NCBI RefSeq assembly: GCF_900009145.1
Contig: NZ_LN889782.1
Location: forward strand, 461,619-525,618
DNA length: 64,000 nt
Source: Planktothrix tepida PCC 9214
GTDB lineage: Bacteria > Cyanobacteriota > Cyanobacteriia > Cyanobacteriales > Microcoleaceae
Reading direction: 5' to 3'
This document shows, in pieces, positions 9,288 to 19,200 of the stretch; within the stretch, counting starts at the first letter, position 1; each line of letters opens with the position of its first letter. The position numbers and the translations under genes are program-made. Below the pieces are notes generated by a model. That model searched no databases. It saw only the letters and a list, made by a program, of their open reading frames with translations, and was not told where the DNA came from.

Positions 9288-11324
9288 CTATATCTTTAAA
9301 AAGCCTTCTGGAGTGACGGAAAAAAGCGATCGCCTTTGCAACCCTTCCTGATGTAAAATCTCATTAGCGGCTAATAAACCACTACTAATGGCTCTTTCCA
9401 TTAAACCACAAGGAAACGGCATTTTAACCCAATCTCCCGCAAACATTAAGTTAGAAACCCCAGAATTTGTCACCGGACGATTGGCATAACTTCCGGGGGG
9501 ATATCCAGCAAAATTTTTCTGATTGACTAATTCTCGATGTAATAAAGTGGCGGATTTTAATTCGGGAACAATTTCATAAAGTTCTTGTTCAAACGTCGTT
9601 AATAACGCTTCTTGAGTTGGAAATTCAGTTTCTTTATAACAATAGGCGTGTAATTCAACAACACTTCCTCCCGTTTCTTGATGCCATTGAATATATTCAT
9701 CTTGGATACAATGATAAAGAGTAATACTATCGGTTAAATCATAACCCGATAAAGAGGTAAAATGGCTATATTCCCAAGGAAAATCTCGGTCAAACCAAAA
9801 GCGACAAACCGCAAAAGGGTCAGCAACTTGTAATTGTTCAATTTGTTGCTTAATCTGCACATTAATATCCCCTGTCATTAAAGTAAATAACTGCTGTGTT
9901 CCTGGAATATCCGTCGCCAATACATAATAATCCGCTTGAATCATTTGGGGAGAATTTGTAGCAGGGATAACAGATGAATTTGCTGCTGTTGTATTATCAT
10001 CAGAATCACTTACCCCTCGTTTAAAGTTTCCCTCCTCCCCCCAATTTTTGGGGGGTTGGGTGATTTCTTGTACTAACTGCACTTGGTCATTCTGTCTTTG
10101 AATCACTTGATATTGTTGTAAATTTCGTTGTGCTGGCCCCGAAATAACCTCACCTTTTTGATTAAAAACAGCACCATGACACGGACAGTGAAAATATCCA
10201 TCCTCTGCCATTTTTACAGTACAGCCTTGATGGGTACAGTGTAAAGAAATAGCTGTATTATTTTGGGTAGATACGGCATAAACATCATCAGCATTGCCAA
10301 AATATTCAAACCCTTTAGAGGATATAATAGGATTAGATGTTACCCAAAATGGAACTGAATTAATTGCATTTCCTTGGACATAAGTAATCGAGTCAATTTG
10401 ACCTTGATTCCAGTTAAAATGACTAACGGTTATTTCTGTTAAAACTTCTCCCCCTTTTTCTTGAATTGCATTCACTAAAGGTTGGACTAAACTGGTTCCC
10501 ATATCTTGACGAGTTCCATTAAAGGCTAACCCTTCAGGATTCCCAAAAAAATAGAAATGAAAAAACTGCATCAGTTCCCCCACACTCAGTTTATCCGGTG
10601 CATTTAAACTGGATTTTGCAAAGGGAAGAAAATATAAATCATATAATCCTTGGGGGAAATCTTCACGCACCCAATCTGCAACGGAAATCTCATCTAACCG
10701 TTGATAACTATTCGGAATTTTAAACCCTCCAATTTCTCGAAAGACTTTCCAATGATTGAGATGGGTTAGATTAATTCCCCAGTTTAACCGATTGGGAGAA
10801 GATACTCCTAAATCAACCACATTCCAAGGAAATGCAGACCGACTAGGACGAAAAATTTCGGGTTGATATTGGTTATTCCTAAAAACAACCGCATAGGATT
10901 CTAAAGATATGAAATTATCTTTAATTTTAAGTTGATTAACTAAAGAATTTAAGTTATAATATTGAGGGAAAAAACCATGAAATCCATGTTCCATTTTAAA
11001 GGTTTTATCGCCCACTTGAATATCCCAACTTGCAATTTTACCGCCCAATTGAGGAGACTTTTCTAATACAGTAACTTTAAATCCCCGTTGACTGAGTTCA
11101 TACCCACAGGCTAATCCTGCTAATCCTCCACCGACAATAACAACGTGCTTCGGTTGCTCTAAAAATTGCGGTAAATTAATCATATCTGGTTGAAAAATCG
11201 CAGGTTCAGGTTTATGAAATCGAGAATATCCTAATACCCCTGTTACTGCACCAACCCCTAAAAATTTGAGGACAGAACGACGAGAAAGATTAGAGAATGA
11301 AGAGGAGTTAAATTGTTCAGTCAT
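9288..11324 (-). CDS. cruE: FAD-dependent carotene desaturase/methyltransferase with Rieske insert, probable CruE
   Basis: A 678-residue oxidoreductase of the CrtI/CrtU superfamily. A Tat-like N-terminus (R15-R16-S-V-L-K-F-L-G) precedes an FAD Rossmann motif [17 protein letters not shown] near 63-79 and a late FAD motif [21 protein letters not shown]. Inserted mid-protein is a complete Rieske [2Fe-2S] domain with ligands C363, H365, C380 and H383, followed by a low-complexity Asp/Asn/Thr stretch. CruE/CrtU enzymes convert beta-rings of beta-carotene to aromatic chi- or phi-rings by desaturation and methyl migration (family knowledge). With the Rieske oxygenase downstream this fits synechoxanthin synthesis. 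gntK ends 13 bases upstream, so gntK-cruE may be co-transcribed. An amine oxidase-like enzyme of other specificity is the alternative. Confidence 0.72.
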   Translation of the reverse strand: MTEQFNSSSFSNLSRRSVLKFLGVGAVTGVLGYSRFHKPEPAIFQPDMINLPQFLEQPKHVVIVGGGLAGLACGYELSQRGFKVTVLEKSPQLGGKIASWDIQVGDKTFKMEHGFHGFFPQYYNLNSLVNQLKIKDNFISLESYAVVFRNNQYQPEIFRPSRSAFPWNVVDLGVSSPNRLNWGINLTHLNHWKVFREIGGFKIPNSYQRLDEISVADWVREDFPQGLYDLYFLPFAKSSLNAPDKLSVGELMQFFHFYFFGNPEGLAFNGTRQDMGTSLVQPLVNAIQEKGGEVLTEITVSHFNWNQGQIDSITYVQGNAINSVPFWVTSNPIISSKGFEYFGNADDVYAVSTQNNTAISLHCTHQGCTVKMAEDGYFHCPCHGAVFNQKGEVISGPAQRNLQQYQVIQRQNDQVQLVQEITQPPKNWGEEGNFKRGVSDSDDNTTAANSSVIPATNSPQMIQADYYVLATDIPGTQQLFTLMTGDINVQIKQQIEQLQVADPFAVCRFWFDRDFPWEYSHFTSLSGYDLTDSITLYHCIQDEYIQWHQETGGSVVELHAYCYKETEFPTQEALLTTFEQELYEIVPELKSATLLHRELVNQKNFAGYPPGSYANRPVTNSGVSNLMFAGDWVKMPFPCGLMERAISSGLLAANEILHQEGLQRRSLFSVTPEGFLKI

Positions 11325-11337
11325 GGATCATTTAAAC

Positions 11338-11829
11338 TTAAGGTTGTAACTGCAAATAGGTTTTAATTTGATCTACAATTTCTAAGGGGGAATCGGAAAT
11401 ATCAACATATAAAGCCGTTTTAGGTTCTTCTAAAATGTCTAATTGAGTATCGAGCAGATCAGCAGACATAAAATGATTATACCGACTTTGGAGCCGTTGT
11501 TGAATTAATTTTTCTGGCCCTTTTAAATAAACTAAGCGCATTTGCTGAGGATCTCTCCATAACATTATACGATAGGAATCTTTCAATGCAGAACAAGCTA
11601 AAACGACATTATTTTGAGTTTCTAACCAGTGGTCAATCGCCTTTTGAAGCTGCATTAACCAAGGCATTCGATCACTATCCTGCAAGGGAATATTTTTGCT
11701 CATTTTAGCAATACTTTCGGGAGAGTGAAAATCATCAGCATCGTAAAATTGCCACTGCAAAGATTCCGCCAAAAGTTGACCAATTGTTGATTTCCCAGAA
11801 CCGGAAACCCCCATCACTAAAATAATCAT
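11338..11829 (-). CDS. gntK: Gluconokinase, GntK family
   Basis: A 163-residue P-loop kinase with Walker A G7-V-S-G-S-G-K-S-T and the gluconokinase-type motifs YDADDFH, KMSKNIPLQDSDRMPWL and CSALKDSYR. It phosphorylates D-gluconate to 6-phosphogluconate, feeding the oxidative pentose phosphate pathway. Length matches bacterial GntK. It is immediately upstream of cruE on the same strand and divergent from the CYTH gene (81 bases apart). Confidence 0.9.
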   Translation of the reverse strand: MIILVMGVSGSGKSTIGQLLAESLQWQFYDADDFHSPESIAKMSKNIPLQDSDRMPWLMQLQKAIDHWLETQNNVVLACSALKDSYRIMLWRDPQQMRLVYLKGPEKLIQQRLQSRYNHFMSADLLDTQLDILEEPKTALYVDISDSPLEIVDQIKTYLQLQP

Positions 11830-11910
11830 TATGGCTCACAAGAGGAGAACGTGAAAGATAAAAAATTTGTGCTAAAATATAGGTATAACTGATTTTTTTA
11901 ATCACTGCAA

Positions 11911-12372
11911 ATGGCAACGGAAATTGAACGGAAATTTTTAGTCGAAGGGGATGGATGGCGATCGCTTGGCGTTGGAGAAATCTATCGTCAAGGCTATATT
12001 AGCAACAATAATGGACGAACAGTTCGAGTGCGGGTGGTAGGAGAACAAGGCTATTTAACCATTAAAGGGTCAACAACGGGAATGAAACGGGCAGAATTTG
12101 AGTATAAAATCCCCGTTAAAGATGCTCAAGAATTATTAGAAACCTTATGCGATCGCCCTTTTATTGAAAAAACACGATATAAAATTAATATCGGGAATTT
12201 AATCTGGGAAGTAGACGAATTTTGGGGAGAAAATCAAGGATTAATCTTAGCCGAAGTGGAACTAGAAACCGAAGATCAAAATATTGATATTCCTGATTGG
12301 ATCGGAGAAGAAGTCACCTCTGATCCCCGATATTATAACTCTAATTTAGTTAAAAACCCCTTCAAACCGTAG
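11911..12372 (+). CDS. CYTH-domain inorganic triphosphatase
   Basis: The 153-residue protein opens with the CYTH signature E-I-E-R-K-F-L-V and carries the alternating charged strands of the triphosphate tunnel metalloenzyme fold: R-V-R-V, T-I-K-G, E-F-E-Y, K-T-R-Y, E-V-D-E-F and A-E-V-E-L-E. Proteins of this short type usually hydrolyse tripolyphosphate. A substrate such as thiamine triphosphate or a cyclase activity is less likely at this size. It is a single-domain, monocistronic gene. Confidence 0.85.
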   Translation: MATEIERKFLVEGDGWRSLGVGEIYRQGYISNNNGRTVRVRVVGEQGYLTIKGSTTGMKRAEFEYKIPVKDAQELLETLCDRPFIEKTRYKINIGNLIWEVDEFWGENQGLILAEVELETEDQNIDIPDWIGEEVTSDPRYYNSNLVKNPFKP

Positions 12373-12456
12373 TAAACTTTTCAGGGCTTTCTTCCCAACA
12401 ATTTAAAGTTAACAAAATCAAGAATTAAACTCAATAAATTCTTGATAATGGGTTAA

Positions 12457-15195
12457 TTAATATTCTGCAACCCAACTTTCAACCGCCGCTAACAAATTCT
12501 CCTGCGACGCCACAAAGGAACGTTGCGGGAATGGTAACGGGAGGGGGTCGGGAGTTACCCAACCAAGGTGTAAGACGTCCGTGAGATAGTCGCAATAGTC
12601 GATGACTTCGGGGGTGGGTGTCCCATCTGCGAGTAATAAAATGAACAGATGGGGGGTTTGGAGTTTCTGTTTCAGGTGGATAATTTTGGTTTCTAGGTTA
12701 GCGAGGGTTTGCACGTCGGGGGGAGTTCCATCGGGTAATAATTTTTGATAAAGACGGTTACAAAAGGCTTGGATAAATTCGTTTTTGATGTTGAGGGTTA
12801 GTAGTTTGTTGACGTTGATGCAGTGGACGGGGAGGTGAGAAAGTTGGGTAGAAATATCGGTGTTTTGTTGTTCTAATTTTTGCACCGTTGGCAATACCTC
12901 AACGGGGGTATTATTGGTTATTTCAGGATGGGGGGTCAGGGTGTTGGGATACCATGCTTGATAAAATTTGGGATAAGGCAGATTTTGGGCGCATTGCCAG
13001 AGAAGGTCATAGCAGCTTTCAAACCGATCAAAATTATTCTTGTAAACTTCATTAGTTAGGTCATATTTGATGGCAGAAACTACATCTGCATATTGTTTTT
13101 CGGTTTGAATTATTTTTCCTAAACTATAGGCAAACGACCAGCGAATATATTTATCCTGAGTGGTTTTTAATGCTCTAATTAACTCCTGTATTACTAACTC
13201 ATTTCCAACAGCAATTTCCCCTAATCTCTCGGCAAATGTACGGCGAGTATATTCATCTTCAGTGGTTTCTAATACTTGAATTAACGCCCGTATTGCTAAC
13301 TCATTTTCAACGATAATTTCCCCTAAACTATAGGCAACCGTACTGCGAGTATATTCATCTTCAGTGGTTTCTAATACTTGAATTAACGCCCGTATTGCTG
13401 ACTCATTTTCAGGGTCAATTTTCCTTAAACTCTCGGCAACCCACCTGCGAGTATCTTCATCTTCAGTGGTTTCTAATGCTTGAATTAACACCCGTATTGC
13501 TAACTCATTTCCAACAGCAATATCCCCTAAACACTCGGCAACCGTACTGCCAGCATCTTCATCCTTAATGCTTCCTAATACTTGAATTAACGCCCGTATT
13601 GCTAACTCATTTCCAACGGCAATATCCCAAAAAATATAGGCAACCCACTTGCGAGTATATTCATCCTCAGTGGTTTCTAATACTTGAATTAAATCCTGTA
13701 TTGCTAACTCATTTCCAACGGTAGTTTTCCGTAAATTATAGGCAACCGTCCAGCGAGTATCTTCATCCTTAGTGGTTTCTAAAACCTGAATTAACGCCCG
13801 TCTTACTAACTCATTTCTAGGGCCAATTTCTCCTAAGCTATCCGCAGCCATGCTGCGAAGCCATTCAGTCTCAGTGGTTTCTAATACTTGAATTAACGTC
13901 TGTATTGCTAACTGATTTTCAGGGTCAATCTTCCATAAACTAGAGGCAAACATCCAGCGAGTATATTCATACTCATTTTCCGTGGTTTCTAATACTTGAA
14001 TTAACGCCTGTATTGCTAATTCATTTCCAACGGCAATTTTCCCTAAAATATAGGCAGCCCACCTGCGAGTATCTTCATCCTCAGTGGTTCCTAAGACTCG
14101 AATTAACTCCCGTATTGCTAACTCGTTTCCAACGGGAATTTTCCCTAGACCCTCCTCGGCAACTAACCTGTGAATATATTCATCCCCAGTGATTTCTAAG
14201 ATCCGAATTAACACCTGTATTGCTAACTCATTTTCAGGGTGAATTTCCCCTAAAATATAGGCAACCATCCAGCGAATATCTTCATCACCAATGGTTTCTA
14301 AGATCCGAATTAACTCCTGTAGCGCTAACTCGTTTCCAACGGCTATTTTCCTTAAACTCTTGGCAACCGTCCAACGAGTCACTCTATCATCAGTGGTTTC
14401 TAATACTTGGATTAACGCCTGTATTGCCAACTCATTTCCCATGGCAATTTCCCCTAAATTCAGGGTAACCCAGTGGCGAGTAGTTTTATCCTCAGTAGTT
14501 TTTAAGACTCGAATTAACGCCTGTATTGCTAACTCATTTCCCATGGCAATTTCCCCCAAATCAATGACAACCCAGTGGCGAGTAGTTTTATCCTCAGTAG
14601 TTTCTAAAACCCGAATTAACGCCTGTATTGCTAACTCATTTCCAACGGCAATTTCCTTTAAAATCTTGGTATTGGCAAACATATCTCGATACCCAGTGGT
14701 TTCTAAGACTTGAATTAAATTAGTAATAACTTTTTCTCTGATTTTCTCTGCTAATACTATTTTTGCACCTTGCCATATTAGGTAAATAAAAGTTATCCTT
14801 TCTTGCTTTTCAATATCAAAATAACCATAAGCCCATTTAACAATCTGTTCTATAATTTCATCAGATAAACTACATTGTTTAAAATTATTAATTCCCGCAG
14901 CAGCCAAAAGATAGGCATGATATTCATAAAAACCTCTATCTACTTTTGCATAACTCCACTCTCCACACCCATCATCAAAATTAACTAACTTCTGAATAAA
15001 TGCTTCTTTTTCCTCTGAATTGATATCATCACGCCCCAACCAGAATAAAATGATCTGTTTCCATTGGGGTTGAAAAATCCGATACTCTTTGCCCTCCACC
15101 GGACTATTCACATGATTTCTGGGTAGAAAATAATCCCAATCGTTAATCCCTAAAGCGGTCTGATATTCCTGAGATGTGCGATCGCTAGTTTCCAT
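12457..15195 (-). CDS. HEAT-repeat protein with NACHT-type C-terminal alpha/beta domain
   Basis: A 912-residue protein. The N-terminus (about 1-180) is alpha-helical and unrecognised. Residues about 181-693 hold 15 near-identical 34-residue HEAT/PBS-lyase-like repeats with consensus VGNELAIQALIQVLETTEDE then a basic/aromatic half. The last about 170 residues (from LPYPKFYQAWYP) resemble the alpha/beta domain that ends many cyanobacterial NACHT-HEAT proteins, including LHxLGWVTPDPLPLPFP. There is no P-loop NTPase here, so it looks like a detached sensor/scaffold module or an orphan part of a conflict-type system. The high repeat identity suggests recent repeat expansion. The Uma2 and VapBC genes follow on the other strand. 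Confidence 0.7.
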   Translation of the reverse strand: METSDRTSQEYQTALGINDWDYFLPRNHVNSPVEGKEYRIFQPQWKQIILFWLGRDDINSEEKEAFIQKLVNFDDGCGEWSYAKVDRGFYEYHAYLLAAAGINNFKQCSLSDEIIEQIVKWAYGYFDIEKQERITFIYLIWQGAKIVLAEKIREKVITNLIQVLETTGYRDMFANTKILKEIAVGNELAIQALIRVLETTEDKTTRHWVVIDLGEIAMGNELAIQALIRVLKTTEDKTTRHWVTLNLGEIAMGNELAIQALIQVLETTDDRVTRWTVAKSLRKIAVGNELALQELIRILETIGDEDIRWMVAYILGEIHPENELAIQVLIRILEITGDEYIHRLVAEEGLGKIPVGNELAIRELIRVLGTTEDEDTRRWAAYILGKIAVGNELAIQALIQVLETTENEYEYTRWMFASSLWKIDPENQLAIQTLIQVLETTETEWLRSMAADSLGEIGPRNELVRRALIQVLETTKDEDTRWTVAYNLRKTTVGNELAIQDLIQVLETTEDEYTRKWVAYIFWDIAVGNELAIRALIQVLGSIKDEDAGSTVAECLGDIAVGNELAIRVLIQALETTEDEDTRRWVAESLRKIDPENESAIRALIQVLETTEDEYTRSTVAYSLGEIIVENELAIRALIQVLETTEDEYTRRTFAERLGEIAVGNELVIQELIRALKTTQDKYIRWSFAYSLGKIIQTEKQYADVVSAIKYDLTNEVYKNNFDRFESCYDLLWQCAQNLPYPKFYQAWYPNTLTPHPEITNNTPVEVLPTVQKLEQQNTDISTQLSHLPVHCINVNKLLTLNIKNEFIQAFCNRLYQKLLPDGTPPDVQTLANLETKIIHLKQKLQTPHLFILLLADGTPTPEVIDYCDYLTDVLHLGWVTPDPLPLPFPQRSFVASQENLLAAVESWVAEY
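13117..14655. repeat. Tandem array of about fifteen 102-bp coding repeats
   Basis: The HEAT array is visible at DNA level: cores such as GCTAACTCATTTCCAACGGC recur every 102 bases, with two copies lengthened by one and two codons (1539 bases for 15 units). Copies keep the reading frame, so this is a protein repeat, not CRISPR. Confidence 0.85.
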
Positions 15196-15362
15196 TGTAA
15201 CCTCCTAATTTTAAAGCCCAATCAAATATAGAATTTTCCCGTTGCGGTTTTCGTAAATACTGTTCAACAAATTTTTCCTCAAGATATAATTTGAGTCAAG
15301 TTAAAAGAGCGATCCCATTTTCTATCAAATCAGTCATAACAATCAATTTGGACTTCTTTACC

Positions 15363-15935
15363 ATGCCTCAAATGACCGTCAAAGACCTAGAACGCATTGA
15401 GTCAGTCCTGAGTGAAGCTGGCTTGGACTATCAAATTGAAATCGAACAAGGTAATATTACCATTATCGGCCCATCAGATATCGTCGCCAGTGAAGTTTCC
15501 CTAGAATTTGCTTGTCAACTCAGTAATTGGGTCAAACCCCGTCGCCTGGGTCGTGTTTTTGACTCCGCAGGGGGGTTTATTTTACCCAATAGTGACTTAA
15601 AAGCGCCGGATGTGTCTTTTGTGTTGCGCCATCGCCTTCCCCGTAGTATTCGCTATTTTGCCACTCTCGTTCCCGATTTAGTTGTTGAAGTTAAATCTCA
15701 AAGCGATCGCCTCAAAAAAATCCGAGATAAAATTCAAGTGTATCTGCAACAAGGGGTTAAAGTTGCCATTCTAATTGATCCCGATACCTGTCAACTGGAA
15801 GTTTACCAACCTAATCAGCCTATCATTGTATTAGGAAATGGTGATATTTTAACCCTAAGCGATCTCCTCCCCGGATGGGAATTAGTCGTTTCAGAGATCT
15901 GGCCTCCTGTATTTGATGAAGATGAATCATCCTAG
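15363..15935 (+). CDS. Uma2 family (DUF820) PD-(D/E)xK endonuclease-like protein
   Basis: The 190-residue protein has the Uma2 core: APDVSFV (about residue 80) and PDLVVEVKSQSD (about 102-113) supply the D...E-x-K nuclease residues. The family is hugely expanded in cyanobacteria and related to restriction endonucleases; its biological role is unknown. I start at the ATG at 15363, since the upstream TTG would add a tail not seen in the family. It is 34 bases upstream of the VapBC-like pair and may share its transcript. Confidence 0.82.
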   Translation: MPQMTVKDLERIESVLSEAGLDYQIEIEQGNITIIGPSDIVASEVSLEFACQLSNWVKPRRLGRVFDSAGGFILPNSDLKAPDVSFVLRHRLPRSIRYFATLVPDLVVEVKSQSDRLKKIRDKIQVYLQQGVKVAILIDPDTCQLEVYQPNQPIIVLGNGDILTLSDLLPGWELVVSEIWPPVFDEDESS

Positions 15936-15969
15936 ACTAAAATTAAACCCATTATCCTCTATTAATATT

Positions 15970-16257
15970 ATGAATACTATTGAACTGCGAAAGCAAATCG
16001 AGAAAAATCTTTTACAAATCTCCCCTAAAAACCTAAAGACAATTGCTAAATTTGTTGAATTTATTAAACAACAAGAGAATTCCCAAAATATTCATCCCCT
16101 ATTGTCAGAAACAATAGCCTATAAACCTGCTTCTGGTCAATCGGTATTACGAAACGCAGGTCAATGGGTTGGTGATGACTTAGAGGACTGTCTTGACTTC
16201 GTAAATCAAACTAGAGGAAAAGTATTAACCAATAAACATATTAATCCTTTTGAATAA
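15970..16257 (+). CDS. VapB-like antitoxin candidate
   Basis: A 95-residue protein directly overlapping the PIN toxin start (TAATG, one shared base). The N-terminal half (LRKQIEKNLLQISPKNLKTI) is helical, like antitoxins of the DUF2281-like group; the C-terminal part is acidic-aromatic (GQWVGDDLEDCLDFV) and probably wraps the toxin. I start at the ATG at 15970, since earlier ATGs overlap the Uma2 gene and lack similarity to it. The antitoxin role is inferred from gene order and size. Confidence 0.65.
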   Translation: MNTIELRKQIEKNLLQISPKNLKTIAKFVEFIKQQENSQNIHPLLSETIAYKPASGQSVLRNAGQWVGDDLEDCLDFVNQTRGKVLTNKHINPFE

Positions 16258-16703
16258 TGTACCTTTTAGATACCAATCACTGTAGCCTTATTCTCCTAGA
16301 AAACCAAGCTGTTATCCAAACCATAAAACAAATAGGAGAAACCAATATAGCCACCTCAGTTATTACAGCAGGTGAGCTAATTTACATGGCAGAAAATTCT
16401 AAAAATAAACAGCAAAACTTAAGCTTGATCAACCAATTTATTGAAGATATTAGAGTTTATTATATTGATGAAGAAATAGCCAAAGTCTATGGACAGATTA
16501 AAGCAGCCTTAATCAAGGAATTTGGCCCCCAACAAAAAACGAAACGAAAAACAACTAAAATTACAGAATTAGGTTTTGATGAAAATGATCTGTGGATAGC
16601 TGCTATTACTCGGTTTCATGATCTGACCTTAGTAACATCTGATAGCGACTTCACCCGCATCCAAACCGTTATCAATTTAACCCTAGAAAACTGGAGAACA
16701 TAA
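16257..16703 (+). CDS. VapC-type PIN-domain ribonuclease toxin
   Basis: The 148-residue PIN protein keeps the acidic metal ligands: D5 in LLDTNHCS, E in ITAGELIY, D in ENDLWIAA and D in VTSDSDF. VapC toxins cleave tRNA or rRNA and are held by the cognate VapB, here encoded one base upstream. A stretch of basic residues (QKTKRKTTK) precedes the third acidic motif. A bidirectional terminator follows. Confidence 0.85.
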   Translation: MYLLDTNHCSLILLENQAVIQTIKQIGETNIATSVITAGELIYMAENSKNKQQNLSLINQFIEDIRVYYIDEEIAKVYGQIKAALIKEFGPQQKTKRKTTKITELGFDENDLWIAAITRFHDLTLVTSDSDFTRIQTVINLTLENWRT

Positions 16704-16760
16704 AGAGTAAGGCGATCGCTAATTTCTTCAAACTCTCCAATAACACCCGCAAAACGTCAA

Positions 16761-16787
16761 AAATCCCCCCAAAAACAGGAGGGATTT
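16761..16787. terminator. Bidirectional terminator between vapC and gltD
   Basis: AAATCCC (16761-16767) pairs with GGGATTT (16781-16787), extended by further C/G pairs inside, with A-rich and T-rich flanks on the respective sides. It sits between convergent gene ends. Confidence 0.65.
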
Positions 16788-16798
16788 CTAACAACAAA

Positions 16799-18283
16799 TT
16801 AAGGTAAATCCGTCTGTCCCATCAAATATAAATCACATTCACGGGCAGCGCCACGACCTTCATTAAACGCCCAAACCACAAGGCTTTGACCCCGACGACA
16901 ATCACCCGCCGCAAACACCCCCGGAATACTGGTAGCATACTTGCCATGTTCAGCTTTAACATTACTGCGGGCATCCCGTTCTAAACCCAAAGCATCTAAT
17001 AGCGGTTGTTCCGGCCCTAAAAATCCCATCGCTAATAACACTAATTGCGCGGGGATCACCTTTTCTGTCCCCGGAATGTGCTGTGGAATAAACTGACCCT
17101 TCTCATTTTTCGCCCACTCCACCTCAACGGTATGAATGGCTGTAACATTGCCATTGTCATCCCCTTCAAACTTCGTGGCGGTGGTCAGATAAACACGGGG
17201 GTCAGCCCCAAATTTTGCTGCCGCTTCTTCCTGACCATAATCCATTTTGTAAACCTTCGGCCATTCCGGCCAGGGGTTATTGGCAGCCCGTTCTAAGGGA
17301 GGTTTGGGTAAAATTTCCAACTGCACCACACTGTTGCAACCGTGACGAATAGAAGTGCCTACACAGTCTGTCCCCGTATCTCCCCCTCCAATAATCACCA
17401 CATCTTTCCCCTCGGCGGAGATAAAATCACTTCCGGGTTGTCGATTTAAAACCGCTTGGGTGTTAGCCGTCAGGAACTCCATCGCAAAATGAATTCCCTT
17501 GAGATCTCGCCCTGCAATGGGAAGATCACGGGGTTTGGTCGCCCCGGTACACAAAATCACCGCATCAAATTCTTTTAACAGGTTTTCGGCGGGAAAGTCC
17601 TTGCCAACTTCGGTATTGCAAATAAACTTAACGCCTTCGTCTTCCAGCACCTTCAGCCGTCGTAGTACCACCTGTTCTTTATCGAGTTTCATATTGGGGA
17701 TACCATACATTAATAATCCCCCTGGACGGTCAGCCCGTTCAAAGACCGTGACCCAATGACCCGCTTTATTCAGTTGCGCCGCCGCACATAATCCCGCAGG
17801 GCCAGAACCAATCACCGCGACTTTCTTTCCCGTGCGTTTGCTAGGAGGTTCAGGAGTGATCCAACCTTCATCCCAGCCTTTATCAATAATTGAACATTCA
17901 ATATTTTTAATCGTAACCGGAGGGTTGTGAATGCCCAGAACACAGGAACCCTCACAAGGCGCCGGACAAACCCGACCTGTAAATTCAGGGAAATTATTAG
18001 TTTTGTGGAGACGGTCTAAGGCTTCTTTCCAAAGTCCGCGATAAATTAAATCGTTCCATTCGGGAATCAGGTTATTGATCGGACAACCGCTTGCCATCCC
18101 ACTAATAATGGTTCCTGTATGACAAAAGGGAGTGCCACAGTCCATACACCGGGCGGCTTGGGTGCGAAGTTTATCATCCTCCATCGGGAGATGAAATTCA
18201 TCCCAATTCCCAACTCGATCTAGGGGGGCGAGTTCCGCAGCAAGTTCGCGGGCATATTCCAGAAAGCCAGTCGGTTTTCCCAT
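16799..18283 (-). CDS. gltD: Glutamate synthase small subunit
   Basis: A 494-residue GltD. It has the N-terminal cysteine clusters for the low-potential 4Fe-4S centres ([10 protein letters not shown] and C-P-A-P-C-E-G-S-C), an FAD motif [15 protein letters not shown] and an NADPH motif [12 protein letters not shown]. It supplies electrons to the GltB large subunit in the GS-GOGAT ammonium assimilation route. gltB is not in this window; separation of gltB and gltD is usual in cyanobacteria. No clear NtcA box (GTA-N8-TAC) was seen upstream. Confidence 0.93.
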   Translation of the reverse strand: MGKPTGFLEYARELAAELAPLDRVGNWDEFHLPMEDDKLRTQAARCMDCGTPFCHTGTIISGMASGCPINNLIPEWNDLIYRGLWKEALDRLHKTNNFPEFTGRVCPAPCEGSCVLGIHNPPVTIKNIECSIIDKGWDEGWITPEPPSKRTGKKVAVIGSGPAGLCAAAQLNKAGHWVTVFERADRPGGLLMYGIPNMKLDKEQVVLRRLKVLEDEGVKFICNTEVGKDFPAENLLKEFDAVILCTGATKPRDLPIAGRDLKGIHFAMEFLTANTQAVLNRQPGSDFISAEGKDVVIIGGGDTGTDCVGTSIRHGCNSVVQLEILPKPPLERAANNPWPEWPKVYKMDYGQEEAAAKFGADPRVYLTTATKFEGDDNGNVTAIHTVEVEWAKNEKGQFIPQHIPGTEKVIPAQLVLLAMGFLGPEQPLLDALGLERDARSNVKAEHGKYATSIPGVFAAGDCRRGQSLVVWAFNEGRGAARECDLYLMGQTDLP

Positions 18284-19200
18284 AATTTTTTCCGTTAAAC
18301 TGTTGAGTATTGGTTGTTAGCAATCTTGATTCGGTTTACGGTCAAGGTTGTTTAATATATTCGCAGGGCTGTTGTTGAAAGGCTTAAATTGTTAGTTTTT
18401 CAACCTTCAGCCTGTTTTTTTTCTGGAAATCGTCAACAACTGATGACAAATTAGTAATTAACAAATTTGAGATACTTTAATTTTCCTCATTGTGATTCGC
18501 CCTGTTGAATTTTAGGGCATTTTTCAGATTAATTTAAGGACTGTTCAATATTTCTTAATGATGCCGAGGGCAGAAATCCATCCGGTTTTATCCGTCGTGA
18601 TCACAAAACCTTTGGCAAAACAGAGATATCGAATTCAGTAGAGAATTATCGAGAAAACTATTAATAATCAAAAGCTTAGGTGTAGAGGATACCGTTTAGA
18701 CACTGGGCAGAGTTATCCCCATTTTATTATTAAATAACTCCCTTCAGAGATAACCTAAACATTCCCTTGTCATTGCGATGGGCTTCGCGCCACCGTAGGC
18801 GATCGCTATTTCCCCTCAATACATAAGTTATTGATTTTGTCAAGAGTCCTTTCTAGGGTTGAACTGTCCCTCTCAAAAACTCGTGCATCGCCAAGCAAGA
18901 ATTCTGTCAGCAATTCAAGATATTTGACGATGGCATCAGGGTTTTAACCTCAATTTTGACCCATAGACAGAATAACCCCTTGGGTGGTGTTTTTTATAGT
19001 CTACCAGAACCCCCATCAATTCGTCAACTATTTGAGAGTAATTTTCAATAAAATATCAATATTTCCTGACAATCTTTTGAAAAACAAAACAATATTGAAA
19101 AATGGATTAGAAAACCCGAACATTAATCCCGATTAGAACCATAGGTTCACCTCGGCTACAATAGATGAAATCGGAAGCGATTTATAACCCAAAGTTCATA
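18284..19200. other. 917-base intergenic region with small repeat
   Basis: I find no gene or tRNA here. At 18775-18807 a repeat-like element combines GCGAT...GGCTTCGCGCC...GGCGATCGC with a HIP1 octamer, a form often dispersed in cyanobacterial genomes. The segment 18941-19010 contains no recognisable RNA family by eye. It holds the gltD promoter on the minus strand and the 3' flank of the gas-vesicle operon. Confidence 0.5.

Noticed and set aside
13117-14655. Regular 102-base repeats that might be read as CRISPR-like
   Set aside because: The unit is in frame, has no variable spacers and encodes HEAT repeats.
14220-14713. Plus-strand open frames of 82 and 140 codons inside the HEAT gene
   Set aside because: They are antisense shadows produced by the repeat periodicity; the minus-strand frame is continuous and matches a known repeat fold.
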